Shown: piece after piece, positions 26,290 through 35,846 of the stretch
Numbering within the stretch: the stretch's first letter is position 1
Layout: every line of letters begins with the position of its first letter
Assembly (NCBI GenBank): GCA_020443325.1
Contig: JAGRIK010000357.1
Span: forward strand, 1 to 64,000
Reading direction: 5' to 3'
Source: Halioglobus sp.
GTDB taxonomy: Bacteria > Pseudomonadota > Gammaproteobacteria > Pseudomonadales > Halieaceae
Length of the DNA stretch: 64,000 nt
The notes under the pieces: model-generated
Seen by the model: only the letters and a program-made list of their open reading frames with translations
Databases searched by the model: none
Told to the model about the DNA's origin: nothing
Position numbers and translations under genes: made by a program

Positions 26290-27288
26290 ATGGCGTTACA
26301 TCTCAACTCGAACACTGTCCGCAAGTCGTTCATGCATGGCATGGGGTTGGCCTGCGTGTTATCACTCACCGCTTGCGGTGGGGGCGGCGGTGGCGGTGGC
26401 TTCAATCTCGTTACCAACACGGAACCCGAACCCGTTAAACTCACCGGCTGTGCGGACACCGATAGCTGTGCCTCGAACCCGGATTTGCAGATAGGTGGCG
26501 AACGCCCTGCACAAGCACAAATTCCCTCGAACTACACCACTACGACACGCTACCCGCTGCTTATTCTATTACACGGGTTTGGAGCGTCAGGCGCATTACA
26601 GTCTGCTTATCTTGGACTCAATACGCGTGTGGACCAGAAGCAGTATGTGCTTGTGATCCCCGATGGCACAGAAAACATCACCGGCGCGAGATTCTGGAAC
26701 GCAACACCGGCGTGCTGTGCATTCCAGGAGGAGGATCGCACTGTGGATGATGTGGCCTATATCCGCGGGCTGATTGAGGAAGCGGCTGCCACCTATAGCA
26801 TCGACCCCGAACGCATCGGTCTGGTCGGTCACTCCAATGGCGGATTCATGGCTCTGCGCATGGCCTGTGAGGCCTCGGACCTTGTCACGTCAGTGGTGAG
26901 CCTGGCCGGCTCGACGTTTGAAGACGATTCCAGTTGTGCACCGGCAACTAACCCGGTAAGCGTTCTTACCATGCACGGGGACCTGGATCTAACAATTCCA
27001 TATACAGGCAGGCAGCTTGAAACCACCAGTTATCCGGGTGCGCTGGAGACCACGCGCCGCTTCGCCGCCCACGCGGGCTGCAACAGCACCCCGGTCACGG
27101 CGCCCAACCTCGACGTGCTTGGCGGTGTTGCGGGTGCAGAAACGGAGGTACTCGAGTACACAGGATGTGATGAGAATACTGATGTGACGCACTGGAAACT
27201 CGTGGATGGGCCACATATCCCCTTTCCCTGGGTCGGCAGTGCGCTTGACCTGATGGTCGACTGGATAGTCGACCACCGGCGGAGCTAA
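26290..27288 (+). CDS. Esterase lipoprotein, PHB depolymerase/LpqC-like
   Basis: A 332-residue exported lipoprotein with lipobox LTAC followed by a glycine run. The hydrolase fold has LLILLHGFGASG for the oxyanion hole, then GLVGHSNGGFMALRMAC, with the nucleophile Ser in G-H-S-N-G. The acid is probably in TMHGDLDLTIPY and the His in the DGPHIPFPW segment. The layout matches polyhydroxybutyrate depolymerases and feruloyl esterases of the LpqC group. Paired Cys (CAFQ, CEASD, SSCAP) suggest disulfides. ATG at 26332 is an alternative start. A phasin gene elsewhere in the window makes a polyester role possible, not shown. Confidence 0.82.
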   Translation: MALHLNSNTVRKSFMHGMGLACVLSLTACGGGGGGGGFNLVTNTEPEPVKLTGCADTDSCASNPDLQIGGERPAQAQIPSNYTTTTRYPLLILLHGFGASGALQSAYLGLNTRVDQKQYVLVIPDGTENITGARFWNATPACCAFQEEDRTVDDVAYIRGLIEEAAATYSIDPERIGLVGHSNGGFMALRMACEASDLVTSVVSLAGSTFEDDSSCAPATNPVSVLTMHGDLDLTIPYTGRQLETTSYPGALETTRRFAAHAGCNSTPVTAPNLDVLGGVAGAETEVLEYTGCDENTDVTHWKLVDGPHIPFPWVGSALDLMVDWIVDHRRS

Positions 27289-27347
27289 GCGGGTTTCAAA
27301 CGGCTGGGCCGGGGCTATCGACTGACCGCGGCCTGGCGATCACGGTG

Positions 27348-27674
27348 TTACTGGCACTTGTATATCCTGAATTTCTGGGTGCCCTCGCTGGGCCCGCCTT
27401 CTGCTACCAATGTGTCGCCGCCCATTTCAACGGCTGAATTTTTTGCCAGCGTGAGCAGTTCTTCCGTCACCTTGTCATCACTCCTGTTCACGAATCCGAT
27501 CTTGTTCGCAACCTGGGATATCGTGGTGCCTATTGATTGGCAATTTACCACGTGAGAAGGCTGTACCAGAGTGACCGCGCTGGCGCCCGCAATGGGATCG
27601 ACCCAGGTGCAACCACTGGCGGCAACGATGCCCAGAAGCATGATGGCGGCGGGTTTACGGAATGGTATGTTCAT
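27348..27674 (-). CDS. DUF4156-like lipoprotein
   Basis: A 108-residue lipoprotein with signal MNIPFRKPAAIMLLGIVAA and lipobox ASGC. The mature part has NCQSIGTTISQVANKIGFVN, then LLTLAKNSAVEMGGDTLVAE and a final YKC, the pattern of DUF4156 lipoproteins with a Cys pair near each end. Function is unknown. It converges with the esterase gene and probably stands alone. Confidence 0.82.
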   Translation of the reverse strand: MNIPFRKPAAIMLLGIVAASGCTWVDPIAGASAVTLVQPSHVVNCQSIGTTISQVANKIGFVNRSDDKVTEELLTLAKNSAVEMGGDTLVAEGGPSEGTQKFRIYKCQ

Positions 27675-27746
27675 AGTGTTCTTTGCCTGACAGTGACACA
27701 GGTGATGGGGGGCTCATAGTATCGCCAAATTATTCCACGCACAAAG

Positions 27747-28907
27747 ATGCACGATCACTCCCCGGTGGTAATTTGCCAGCATAATCAACCGCCGCCAGCC
27801 CACTGGCCGGAATGGACTCGCAGAGAGTATGCTGCGCACATGAGACGACGAACGCAATTCCTGCTTGTAGCCCTGTTGCTGCAAATTCCACTCTTCGCCT
27901 ACCCTGTGCTGCGACTGTGCAACTGGCTGGGGATGGACACATGGACGACAATGGCAGTCTTTATCCCGCTGTTTTTCAGCCAGATTATCGTCAGGCTCTA
28001 TCTGCGCCACGCCAACTACGGCCTCATATTCTGGCTGCGACGCGCTGCAGATTTATGGCTCGGAATAAGTCCGATACTGCTGTGTATGCTGCTGGTGGCG
28101 GAAGTTCCGGTGGCGCTGGGCTGGATTGCCGCACCCAATGCAGCATGGATTCTGATCGGCCTCACGCTGGCGCTAATGGCCTACAGTGTGGTGAACGCCT
28201 ACTCGCCCTCTGTGGTCAGGGTTCGCCTCAAAAGCCCCAAGCTCACCGCGCCACTTCGTTTTGCACAGATTACCGACGTTCATATCGGCTCGCGCAGCGC
28301 GGGGTTTCTCGAACGCGTGATGCATCAGGTCAACTCGCAGGATATCGAATTCTTGTGTATCACCGGCGATTTTATCGATGCCCCGGGCATCAGCGAGGAA
28401 AAATTGTCGGCCCTGCGTTCCTGCCCGGTGCCGATTTACTTCAGCATCGGCAACCACGAGCGCTATGAAGACCTGGATGATATCCTGCAACGTCTCGCCG
28501 CCCTGGGCGTGGAGGTGTTGCGCTCGCAAACGGCCGCGCATGGCCAGGTGCAGATCATTGGCATCGACGACAGTGAGCATCGGGCACAGGTGGAACGTGA
28601 ACTCGCCGGTATCGATATCGATAGCGGACGTTTCGCGCTGTTGCTCTATCACCGCCCGCGCGGCCTGCCGGCTGCGGCCGCAGCCGGTGTCGACCTGATG
28701 ATTTGTGGCCACACACACAACGGGCAAATCGTACCGTTCAACCTCGTCGTGAACAGGGTCTTCGAGCAGAGCGTGGGGCTATTCCGCCACAACCGCACGC
28801 ATATGTATGTCTCTCCCGGGACAGGCACATGGGGCCCCGTTATGCGCCTTGGCAGCCGGGGAGAGGTGACCCTGTTCGAGATAGTGCCCGCCGCTGGCAT
28901 GCACTAG
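27747..28907 (+). CDS. Membrane-anchored metallophosphoesterase
   Basis: A 386-residue protein with about four N-terminal transmembrane helices (to about residue 150) and a C-terminal calcineurin-like phosphoesterase domain. Metal-binding motifs appear in order: TDVHIGSR (DxH), ITGDFIDA (GD), IGNHE (GNHE), GHTHNGQ (GHTH) plus LLYHRP. The YkuE group fits best; these act on lipid or nucleotide phosphoesters. The DxH-GD-GNHE-GHTH set is intact, so it should be active. ATG at 27840 is a plausible later start that still keeps all helices. Confidence 0.88.
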   Translation: MHDHSPVVICQHNQPPPAHWPEWTRREYAAHMRRRTQFLLVALLLQIPLFAYPVLRLCNWLGMDTWTTMAVFIPLFFSQIIVRLYLRHANYGLIFWLRRAADLWLGISPILLCMLLVAEVPVALGWIAAPNAAWILIGLTLALMAYSVVNAYSPSVVRVRLKSPKLTAPLRFAQITDVHIGSRSAGFLERVMHQVNSQDIEFLCITGDFIDAPGISEEKLSALRSCPVPIYFSIGNHERYEDLDDILQRLAALGVEVLRSQTAAHGQVQIIGIDDSEHRAQVERELAGIDIDSGRFALLLYHRPRGLPAAAAAGVDLMICGHTHNGQIVPFNLVVNRVFEQSVGLFRHNRTHMYVSPGTGTWGPVMRLGSRGEVTLFEIVPAAGMH

Positions 28908-28978
28908 CGTTCCCACGACAGGTAACGTATCGGCGCTGTACTACAATAGACCGACAGACCCTGCAGGAGGGAGCAGCA

Positions 28979-29686
28979 ATGACAATTGGCCGACTGAAAC
29001 TCTACCACTACCCGGCAACCCGCAGCGCCCGCGTCAAATGGCTACTCCACGAGCTACTGGACGATGACTTTGATGTGGAGGTCGTTCCGCTGTACGAGGG
29101 TGCACAATACAGCCCCGAATACCTGCAGAAAAATCCCAATCACAATGTTCCCGCACTGGAGATCACGCTCGAGAATGGCGGGAAGAAGATCATGCTCGAA
29201 AGCGGGGCAATGGTATCGATGCTCGCCGACCTTTACCCGGAGAAAGGTCTGGCACCCGCGGCGCACACATTCTCGGAAGCGCGGGCAGACTATCTGCAGA
29301 TGCTCCACTACGGCACATCCTGGATGGATATGATGCTGTGGCAGATTCGCATTCATACGCACTTGCTGGGCCCCGACAGCGATGAGAAAACCATCGCACG
29401 TTACAACAGCAAGTTTACACAGGAAGTCGAACCGCAGCTGATAGCCCGGCTGGAGCGAACCGCTTACATCTGCGGCGACACGTTCAGCGCAGTGGACTGC
29501 GTGATGGGGCAGAATGTATTGTGGGCCACCGCCTACGGCTTGTGCCAGCCTCCGCAGTTTGCCGAATATCTGGCAAGATTGTCACAGCGCCCCGCTTTTG
29601 CAAAGGCGTATGCCGATCTGGGTGACTTCTCGCTGGCACCTCCCGCCAGCACAGCACAGGCACTGGCCGACAATTTCACCGGCTGA
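28979..29686 (+). CDS. Glutathione S-transferase
   Basis: A 235-residue GST. The N-terminal domain reads RLKLYHYPATRSARVKWLLH, with a Ser in the catalytic loop, then NHNVPALEITLENGGKKIML and an ESGAMVSML motif. The C-terminal domain has FSAVDCVMGQ, the N-capping box variant. GGAGGGAG stands seven bases before the ATG. It differs in sequence from the GST at 23971. A SAM-methyltransferase gene follows on the same strand. Confidence 0.9.
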   Translation: MTIGRLKLYHYPATRSARVKWLLHELLDDDFDVEVVPLYEGAQYSPEYLQKNPNHNVPALEITLENGGKKIMLESGAMVSMLADLYPEKGLAPAAHTFSEARADYLQMLHYGTSWMDMMLWQIRIHTHLLGPDSDEKTIARYNSKFTQEVEPQLIARLERTAYICGDTFSAVDCVMGQNVLWATAYGLCQPPQFAEYLARLSQRPAFAKAYADLGDFSLAPPASTAQALADNFTG

Positions 29687-29724
29687 AACCGGGCACTCCA
29701 ATCACCAGATAAAAACGAGACAGT

Positions 29725-30357
29725 ATGTCAGGCAGATCATCCGATACACCATTGGCCGAGATCGAGCGAATCACCCTGGGCCACTACAATGACAATGCGC
29801 TGTCGTTCTGGCAGGGCACGAAAGATCACGATGTCTCGCAGAACTACCGGAAACTCCTGGGTCAGTTCCCCCCCGAACAGCAGCTCGACATACTGGATTT
29901 CGGCTGCGGACCCGGCCGCGATCTCCGCTATTTCAAATCGCTGGGGCACCGGCCTGTCGGGCTGGACGGCAGCCGGGCTTTCGCCGAAATGGCAGAGGCC
30001 AATAGCGGCTGCCCGGTGCTGCACCAGTCGTTCCTGAACCTGGACCTTCCGCCTGCGGCCTTTGACGGGATTTTTGCCAACGCCTCCCTGTTTCATGTCC
30101 CGAGCGAGCAACTGCCCCGGGTCCTACGCGAATTGCACCGAGCGCTGCGTGCCGGCGGCATTCTGTTCACCTCGAACCCGCGGGGCAATGCCGAGGGGTG
30201 GTCCGGACAGCGCTATGGTCACTACATGGAGTTCGAGGCCTCAGAACGCTTCCTGGAAGCCGCGGGGTTCCAGGTCATTGATCACTACTACCGGCCCGAC
30301 GGGGCACCGCGTGCGGAACAGCCGTGGCTGGCGATTGTCAGCCGGAAAAAACACTGA
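29725..30357 (+). CDS. Class I SAM-dependent methyltransferase
   Basis: A 210-residue methyltransferase with Rossmann motif I ILDFGCGPGRDLRYF, motif II GLDGS, and FDGIFANASLFHVP before motif III. Family type 11/25. The acceptor is unknown. It lies between a GST and an EamA transporter gene, 38 and 24 bases away, so the three are probably co-transcribed. Confidence 0.88.
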   Translation: MSGRSSDTPLAEIERITLGHYNDNALSFWQGTKDHDVSQNYRKLLGQFPPEQQLDILDFGCGPGRDLRYFKSLGHRPVGLDGSRAFAEMAEANSGCPVLHQSFLNLDLPPAAFDGIFANASLFHVPSEQLPRVLRELHRALRAGGILFTSNPRGNAEGWSGQRYGHYMEFEASERFLEAAGFQVIDHYYRPDGAPRAEQPWLAIVSRKKH

Positions 30358-30381
30358 CAGCTACCTGACGGCGGGCGTGCA

Positions 30382-31287
30382 TTGATTACGAACTGGAAAC
30401 TGGGCCTCGGTTTTTCCCTTCTTACCGTGCTGATGTGGGGCCTGTTGCCGCTGGCACTAAAAGCCGTACTGCAGGTCATGGACCCGGTAACCATCAGTTG
30501 GTACCGCTTTTCGCTCTCGGCACTGATTGCGCTGGTATGGTACGGGCATCGACGCGGTGAGGCGCTGCGCCAACTGCTATGGGGCAGGCAACGCGTCCTC
30601 TGCCTGATCGCGGTGGCGGGCCTGCTCAGCAATTACCTGCTCTATATCTGGGGGCTGGACCAGATCAATCCGGGCGCCGCACAAATCCTGATCCAGGTCG
30701 CGCCGCTGCTGCTCCTGCTCGGCAGCATCATAGTCTTCAAGGAGCGATTTCTGCGGCTGCAGTGGGCAGGCGTGGGCGGCCTCATCGTCGGCATGCTGCT
30801 GTTCTTTCACCAGCGACTCACCGATATCGTGCTCACCAGCGATACCTATCTTGTCGGTGTCGCCCTGATAATCGCCGCCGCGACCGCCTGGTCTGTCTAT
30901 GGCCTCGCGCAGAAACAGCTACAGACTGAACACCATTCCAAGGATATTCTCCTCCTCATCTGTCTCGCGGGTACGATAGTGTTCTGGCCCCTGGCTGAAC
31001 CGCGGCAAATCATGACCCTCAGTGTGACCGATCTGGCGCTGCTGTTTTTTTGCGGTGTCAATACGATCATCGCGTATGGCAGCTTTGGCCTGGCGATGAG
31101 CTACTGGGAATCCTCGCGCGTCAGCGCCATTCTTCCGCTGGCACCCATGCTGACACTACTGTTCACATTCGGCCTGAACCGCTGGGCAGAAGCCGGGATA
31201 CCCTTCGAACCCATGGACTGGCTGAGTATCCTCGGCGCATTCCTGGTGGTCTTCGGCTCTGCCGTGGCCGCACTGCCAAAGCACTAG
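30382..31287 (+). CDS. EamA-family (DMT) permease
   Basis: A 301-residue drug/metabolite-type permease with ten helices in two EamA repeats. The first contains VTISWYRFSLSALIALVW and LLSNYLLYIWGLDQINPGAA, the second the TAWSVYGLAQKQL and GVNTIIAYGSFGLAMSYW blocks. TTG at 30382 is the only reasonable start since a stop lies just upstream in frame. The transported compound is unknown. Confidence 0.85.
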   Translation: MITNWKLGLGFSLLTVLMWGLLPLALKAVLQVMDPVTISWYRFSLSALIALVWYGHRRGEALRQLLWGRQRVLCLIAVAGLLSNYLLYIWGLDQINPGAAQILIQVAPLLLLLGSIIVFKERFLRLQWAGVGGLIVGMLLFFHQRLTDIVLTSDTYLVGVALIIAAATAWSVYGLAQKQLQTEHHSKDILLLICLAGTIVFWPLAEPRQIMTLSVTDLALLFFCGVNTIIAYGSFGLAMSYWESSRVSAILPLAPMLTLLFTFGLNRWAEAGIPFEPMDWLSILGAFLVVFGSAVAALPKH

Positions 31288-31315
31288 TTCAAGCAGTCGG
31301 TAATGTTTTCTCGGT

Positions 31316-32644
31316 TCACTGCTGTTGCCCCATGGCCGTCCCGCTATAGATCGGAGCCCGGCCAATACGCTGGTCGATCAGCTCAACCTGTTGCCGGTAA
31401 CGCGGCGAATCGACATCGCCGTACCGCTGGCGAAACTGCTCATCGCTCAGGCCTTCGACCAACCCGGAGATGTCGGGAAAAAAACCGGCCTCACCGGCAT
31501 GCGCCAACAGTTGCTCCTGCAACTGCCGGGCCTGCGCCTCACTCGCGGTTGCCAGGGTGACAAACTGTACACCTGCGCGATCAGCCGCGAGATCAGCGAA
31601 ACTGAAGCCACTGCCGCCGTTCCCGGAATCCAGCAACTCCTTGAATTCCCCGGCTGCAATACTGATGCCCTGCTGGCTGGCCAGTGCAATGGCCGCCGAA
31701 CTGAGGAAGTGCGCCATCAGATCCTGGCGGGCGGCGAGCGTTATATCATAGGGCGAACGCACCAGCGGGCGTTCGCTGGACACCAGCTTTCCGATCAGGA
31801 CTTCAAATCCCCCGTTGCTGAAATAGATGCTCAACGCCCAGAGCGCCGCGCGGTTTTCTGCCACAGCAGAGCCATCCACGCTGCGCTTTGCCGCCTCAGC
31901 CATCACCGGCATCAGGTATTCACTCAGCGACTGGCTGCGCCCGTTGTTACGCGCGCCCTCTGCAACCAGCAGGTCGTAGTAATAGGTGACGCGCTTTGCC
32001 TCACCCGCCGGGAGCCGGTAGGCCTGCAATGTCCTCACCGCCTGCTTGAGGTGTTCTTTGACATCGGGGGGAGGCAGGACGGTGAGCAGCACAGCATCAC
32101 CGTCCAGGCGAACCGCACTCACGCCTTCCAATATCCTGCTGGCACGCCTTTCATGCATCAGCAGGTCTGCCATCTGCGCCGCCGCTGGCAGCAACCAGCG
32201 CCCGGAATAACTCAGTGGGCCAATGGTCAGGCGATCGATGCCAATGCCGTCGCTGGAGGGACGAATCTGTGCGCCCAGATTGAGATAACTGCCGAACGGA
32301 GTTTCTGGCAAGTGCACGCTGGCCCAGGCATTGATTCCCGAACCGTCGATACCAAAATCGGTATTGAGCCATTTGAACGTGTGTGAGGCGATCTGTGCCA
32401 GATGATCGAGTTCGTCCTCGGTAACTTCCAGGGTGGCACCCTCTTCACCTGCGGTTTCCACCTCCATCTTGATGCGCTTCACAAATGCCTTGCCGTCCGC
32501 CACGGTTGTATAGTCAGCAGGGGAAGACTTTGGCACAAGGGGTTCCGCTTCCAACACATAAAGGAACAGTGCCCCCAGCGCCAATATCGCCAGGAACAGG
32601 AGAGAGAAAGCACAAACAATGATCCAGCGTAGCGCTTTGAGCAT
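31316..32644 (-). CDS. Membrane-anchored protein of unknown function
   Basis: A 442-residue protein with one N-terminal transmembrane segment (residues 6-31) and a large, probably periplasmic remainder. I do not recognise a family. The body is moderately hydrophilic with alternating helices. No catalytic motif or repeat is obvious. Codon use and length speak for a real gene. It lies between an EamA transporter (convergent) and the Rossmann lipoprotein gene. Confidence 0.75.
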   Translation of the reverse strand: MLKALRWIIVCAFSLLFLAILALGALFLYVLEAEPLVPKSSPADYTTVADGKAFVKRIKMEVETAGEEGATLEVTEDELDHLAQIASHTFKWLNTDFGIDGSGINAWASVHLPETPFGSYLNLGAQIRPSSDGIGIDRLTIGPLSYSGRWLLPAAAQMADLLMHERRASRILEGVSAVRLDGDAVLLTVLPPPDVKEHLKQAVRTLQAYRLPAGEAKRVTYYYDLLVAEGARNNGRSQSLSEYLMPVMAEAAKRSVDGSAVAENRAALWALSIYFSNGGFEVLIGKLVSSERPLVRSPYDITLAARQDLMAHFLSSAAIALASQQGISIAAGEFKELLDSGNGGSGFSFADLAADRAGVQFVTLATASEAQARQLQEQLLAHAGEAGFFPDISGLVEGLSDEQFRQRYGDVDSPRYRQQVELIDQRIGRAPIYSGTAMGQQQ

Positions 32645-32709
32645 AAGAGGGCAGGTTACGTCAGCACAGCAGGAGTGCAGTCTATGTCATATTCGGGCCG
32701 CCAACCAGT

Positions 32710-33534
32710 TCACCGACTGCCAAGGAACGGCCCCTCGCGCACGAATTGCCGTGAATCAACCTGTTCAAAGATGAACCATGCCACCTCGCCAGCGCGCACC
32801 CGAAAAGCGGGAGGCGTCTGTGTCGAAACCATCGGCGGCTGGAGAAAGGACTCCGGGTCTATCAGCGGGCAGCGAACAAGCATCCAGTCGACATTGCTGG
32901 CAGCGAGCGAGGCGTACTCGGCCTGCTTGTCGCGCAACGCATCCGACAACCCCACCTGTGCCAGTGTGCGGATCCACCACCCCAGCAGATCGCGCTTGTC
33001 TCCCGGCATCACCACCGCGGCACCGGAGACCACGATGTAACGGGAAATCCCCGCGTCCTGCATGGCCTGCAAAACAGTGTTGGTCGCAGTCGTATTGATG
33101 GTCCGCGCCGCATCGCCATCGCCTTTCACCGGACCCAGGGCGCTGATCACCAGATCGCTGCCGTGCACGAGCGAGGCAACGGCGGCAGGATCGCGGGCAT
33201 CACCGGGCACGATGGTAATCCGGCCGGCAAACGGCTCCAGTTTTGCGGGACTGCGCGCCAGCGCACGCACGGCGTAACCCCGCGCCAGCGCTTCCTGCAA
33301 CAGGTAGCCACCCACCATGCCGCTACCCCCTAACAGAGCCACCGTGCGCTGCTCACCTTCCGCTCCCGCCCGGGCAACATCCGGTTCTGTCACCGGCGGG
33401 ATGCCGGGTGACGCACACGCGAGCATAAGGCAGGCCACGGCGAATCCAACAACGACCTGTAAGCCGGCCCGCCACGATCTCGCCGACGCAGTGCCGAAGT
33501 AACGCTTCCTGTCGGGGGCTTCAGTGTTTAACAT
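32710..33534 (-). CDS. NAD(P)-binding Rossmann protein with lipoprotein signal
   Basis: A 274-residue protein. Residues about 25-40 form a hydrophobic signal ending in lipobox LACA (CLMLACAS), then a spacer, then an NmrA-like atypical SDR Rossmann domain starting TVALLGGSGMVGGYLLQEAL. LVISALGPVKG and YIVVSGAAVV are family segments. The catalytic YxxxK is not clear. A cofactor fold outside the cytoplasm is odd, since NAD(P) is scarce there; the signal may be a membrane anchor with the domain kept inside. Its start is ten bases from the divergent HlyIII upstream region. Confidence 0.72.
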   Translation of the reverse strand: MLNTEAPDRKRYFGTASARSWRAGLQVVVGFAVACLMLACASPGIPPVTEPDVARAGAEGEQRTVALLGGSGMVGGYLLQEALARGYAVRALARSPAKLEPFAGRITIVPGDARDPAAVASLVHGSDLVISALGPVKGDGDAARTINTTATNTVLQAMQDAGISRYIVVSGAAVVMPGDKRDLLGWWIRTLAQVGLSDALRDKQAEYASLAASNVDWMLVRCPLIDPESFLQPPMVSTQTPPAFRVRAGEVAWFIFEQVDSRQFVREGPFLGSR

Positions 33535-33628
33535 GCAGGCTCACGCGGTGACCTGTATAAGCATACTTTTCGCTTGGCATTTTTATCGTCACTCCTGTAG
33601 CGGTCCAGCATGGGAAGAACCAGAACAA

Positions 33629-34258
33629 GTGTACTACGGCGAAAAACTCAATAGCATCAGCCACCTGGTCGGCGCAGTATTCTCGCTGGTAGCACTGGGC
33701 GCTCTATTGACGCTCAGCATCCAGACCGGCGACCCGCGTATGATAGTGGGTTTCAGCGTGTTCGGGCTAACACTGGTCCTGCTGTACGCCATGTCGACGC
33801 TGTATCACAGCTTTGAGGCACCCGGGCTTAAAAAGGTCTTCAAGCTGCTGGACCATATCTCAATCTACCTGCTGATTGCGGGCACCTACACCCCGCTGAT
33901 GCTAATCAGCGTCAACAGCCAAAGCGGCACCCTGATCCTGGGGATTGTCTGGTTGCTCGCAGTGGTTGGCACACTCTCTGAAATACTGCTGTCCGGAAAG
34001 GCGGTGAAGATTTGCCAGCTGATTATCTATCTCGGCATGGGATGGGCTTGCTCACTGGATTTTGCCGGCCTGAAGGCCGGCCTGCCGGAGGCCGGCTTTG
34101 TGTGGTTGGCCGCGGGGGGCATCATTTATACCGTCGGTATTATTTTCTACATTGTCGATAAGCTGAAATGGCTGACCCATGCGCACGGTATCTGGCATTT
34201 TTTTGTACTGGTCGGCTCCGCCTGTCACTTCATCACGATCATGGGCTACGTGCGCTAG
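33629..34258 (+). CDS. Hemolysin III (PAQR) family membrane protein
   Basis: A 209-residue membrane protein with seven helices. The family metal site is spread over NSISHLVGAVFS, STLYHSF, and the final THAHGIWHFFVLVGSACH segment (H-x3-H). LDHISIYLLIAGTYTPLM is the central motif. GTG at 33629 is chosen because it starts at YYGEKLNSISH, the usual N-terminus, with GGAAGAA upstream; the frame extends further upstream without family similarity. Bacterial members are only loosely called hemolysins; most probably act in membrane lipid homeostasis. Confidence 0.88.
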   Translation: MYYGEKLNSISHLVGAVFSLVALGALLTLSIQTGDPRMIVGFSVFGLTLVLLYAMSTLYHSFEAPGLKKVFKLLDHISIYLLIAGTYTPLMLISVNSQSGTLILGIVWLLAVVGTLSEILLSGKAVKICQLIIYLGMGWACSLDFAGLKAGLPEAGFVWLAAGGIIYTVGIIFYIVDKLKWLTHAHGIWHFFVLVGSACHFITIMGYVR

Positions 34259-34277
34259 CGACACTAACGGCTCTGTT

Positions 34278-34940
34278 TCACCCCGGCTCCGCAACAAAGG
34301 CACTGCGGGCGTTCGCATAGCGCCCCACAACCTCGACGAGGTTGGACAGCGTATGCCTCACTGACAGGACAGCCGCGTGGTTCGCCAGCCAGGCCGGAAT
34401 CCAGCCACCGGGATCGCCGTGGATCTGGTAGGTCACTTCCACCCAGCCATCGGCTTCGGGTTTCAGGCGCCAGAACCCGCCCATATCAGGTACGCGGACA
34501 AGCCCCGGCTCTGACGCGATGTATTCGGGAACGTTGGTGATTGCAACGGTGATCACGTTTGTCCGGGGGTCCTGTTGGTAGTCGAACCGCACCACGGTAT
34601 CGCGATCGCTCATCGGAAGCGGCGCGTCGACCACACCATAGACATACGCCTGTGCATATCCGTCCTCCGCGAGGATACGCGCCCCACCACTGCGATAAAC
34701 CCAATGCCGATTAAATGGCGCATCCTTGAGCAACGCCATCACCGCGTTCAGGGAGGCTTTCACCCTCACCACACCCTTTATCTCATCCAACGCTGAACCC
34801 GCGTAATCGCGCTTGAATACGCGCAAATCGCCTGCGGTAAAGTCCGGCTCCCACTCTTGCGCCGCTGCCGACACTGCCAGCAGCAGGGCCAACACCAATA
34901 CCGGGATAGCGCCAACCCTGGATCGCCTGTTCACCCACAT
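34278..34940 (-). CDS. Exported START-domain lipid-binding protein
   Basis: A 220-residue protein with a cleavable signal peptide (ending AAAQ) and a START-like domain. Key segments are GVVRVKASLNAVMALLKDA and WVYRSGGARIL, MSDRDTVVRFDY, PDMGGFWRLKPEADGWVEVT, and GGWIPAWLANHAAV. The last is the C-terminal helix that closes the lipid pocket. It would bind a hydrophobic ligand in the periplasm. An EamA transporter gene ends four bases before its start region on the same strand. Confidence 0.85.
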   Translation of the reverse strand: MWVNRRSRVGAIPVLVLALLLAVSAAAQEWEPDFTAGDLRVFKRDYAGSALDEIKGVVRVKASLNAVMALLKDAPFNRHWVYRSGGARILAEDGYAQAYVYGVVDAPLPMSDRDTVVRFDYQQDPRTNVITVAITNVPEYIASEPGLVRVPDMGGFWRLKPEADGWVEVTYQIHGDPGGWIPAWLANHAAVLSVRHTLSNLVEVVGRYANARSAFVAEPG

Positions 34941-34943
34941 AGC

Positions 34944-35846
34944 CTAAACCGCCGTCGTCTCAATATGATCGACCGGGCCTGGCTTTTGTCGTGCAGCGAC
35001 AAGGCAGGCGACAACGATCAGTGCGGTTCCCCCCAACGTGGCCAGCGTCACCGCTTCATCAAACACCAGCCAACCAAACAATGCAGCCCAGACAAATGCA
35101 GTGTATTCAACGGGAATCAGAATCCTGGCTTCCGCTCGCGCGTAGGCCCAGGAAAGCAAAAGCAGTGAGACCATGCCGAGTACGGCGGCACCGGCCAGCC
35201 CGGGCACATGCTCCAGCATTGGTACTACTGCGAGAAAAGGCGCGAGGCAGAGATATACAGCGAGCATGGTGGCGTTCTGGAAAAAGGCGATCTCTACCGG
35301 CCTGGCGAGCAGCGCCTGCTGCCGCTGCAATATCAGGTTATAGGCATACAGGACGGCGGACATCAGGATGGCAGCGATTCCCTGTCCGATATTCTCGTGG
35401 TACTGCCCGCCCCAGCGGCCGCCAATGATAACCATCGCACCCACAAAACCGATGACCGATGCCAGGATCGCTGTCTCACCGATTTTCTCCCCGAGCAGAA
35501 CCGCCGCGAGATAAAGCGCGATCAGGGGCGCAATAAATGACAACCCGATGGCCTCAGCCAGTGGCACGTAGGTCAACCCCCAGAAAAACAGGAATGCCAT
35601 CAGTGAGGTCACCACCCCACGCCAGACATGTAACCGGATTATCGCTACTCGTGGCCAGCGTGTCCTGTTCCAGACAAACAGTGCAGTCGCGAGCAGCAGG
35701 GCGATGACCGTGCGCCACAACAACGCGTTGTAAGCGCCGATTTCAATCGCCAGCCCCTTCATCAGGACATCCATGCACGCAAACGTCGCTATGCCGGTAC
35801 AGGCGATGGTGAACGGGACAGCGGTGGATATCGGGTCCCTACTCAT
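34944..35846 (-). CDS. EamA-family (DMT) permease
   Basis: A 300-residue permease with ten predicted helices in two EamA repeats. The segments WRTVIALLLATALFVW and LTYVPLAEAIGLSFIAPLIA fall in the first, and SLLLLSWAYARAEARILIPV and FGWLVFDEAVTLATLGGTAL in the second. It resembles transporters near RhaT/YdcZ. The gene ends three bases from the START gene, so they share a transcript. The substrate is unknown. Confidence 0.87.
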   Translation of the reverse strand: MSRDPISTAVPFTIACTGIATFACMDVLMKGLAIEIGAYNALLWRTVIALLLATALFVWNRTRWPRVAIIRLHVWRGVVTSLMAFLFFWGLTYVPLAEAIGLSFIAPLIALYLAAVLLGEKIGETAILASVIGFVGAMVIIGGRWGGQYHENIGQGIAAILMSAVLYAYNLILQRQQALLARPVEIAFFQNATMLAVYLCLAPFLAVVPMLEHVPGLAGAAVLGMVSLLLLSWAYARAEARILIPVEYTAFVWAALFGWLVFDEAVTLATLGGTALIVVACLVAARQKPGPVDHIETTAV

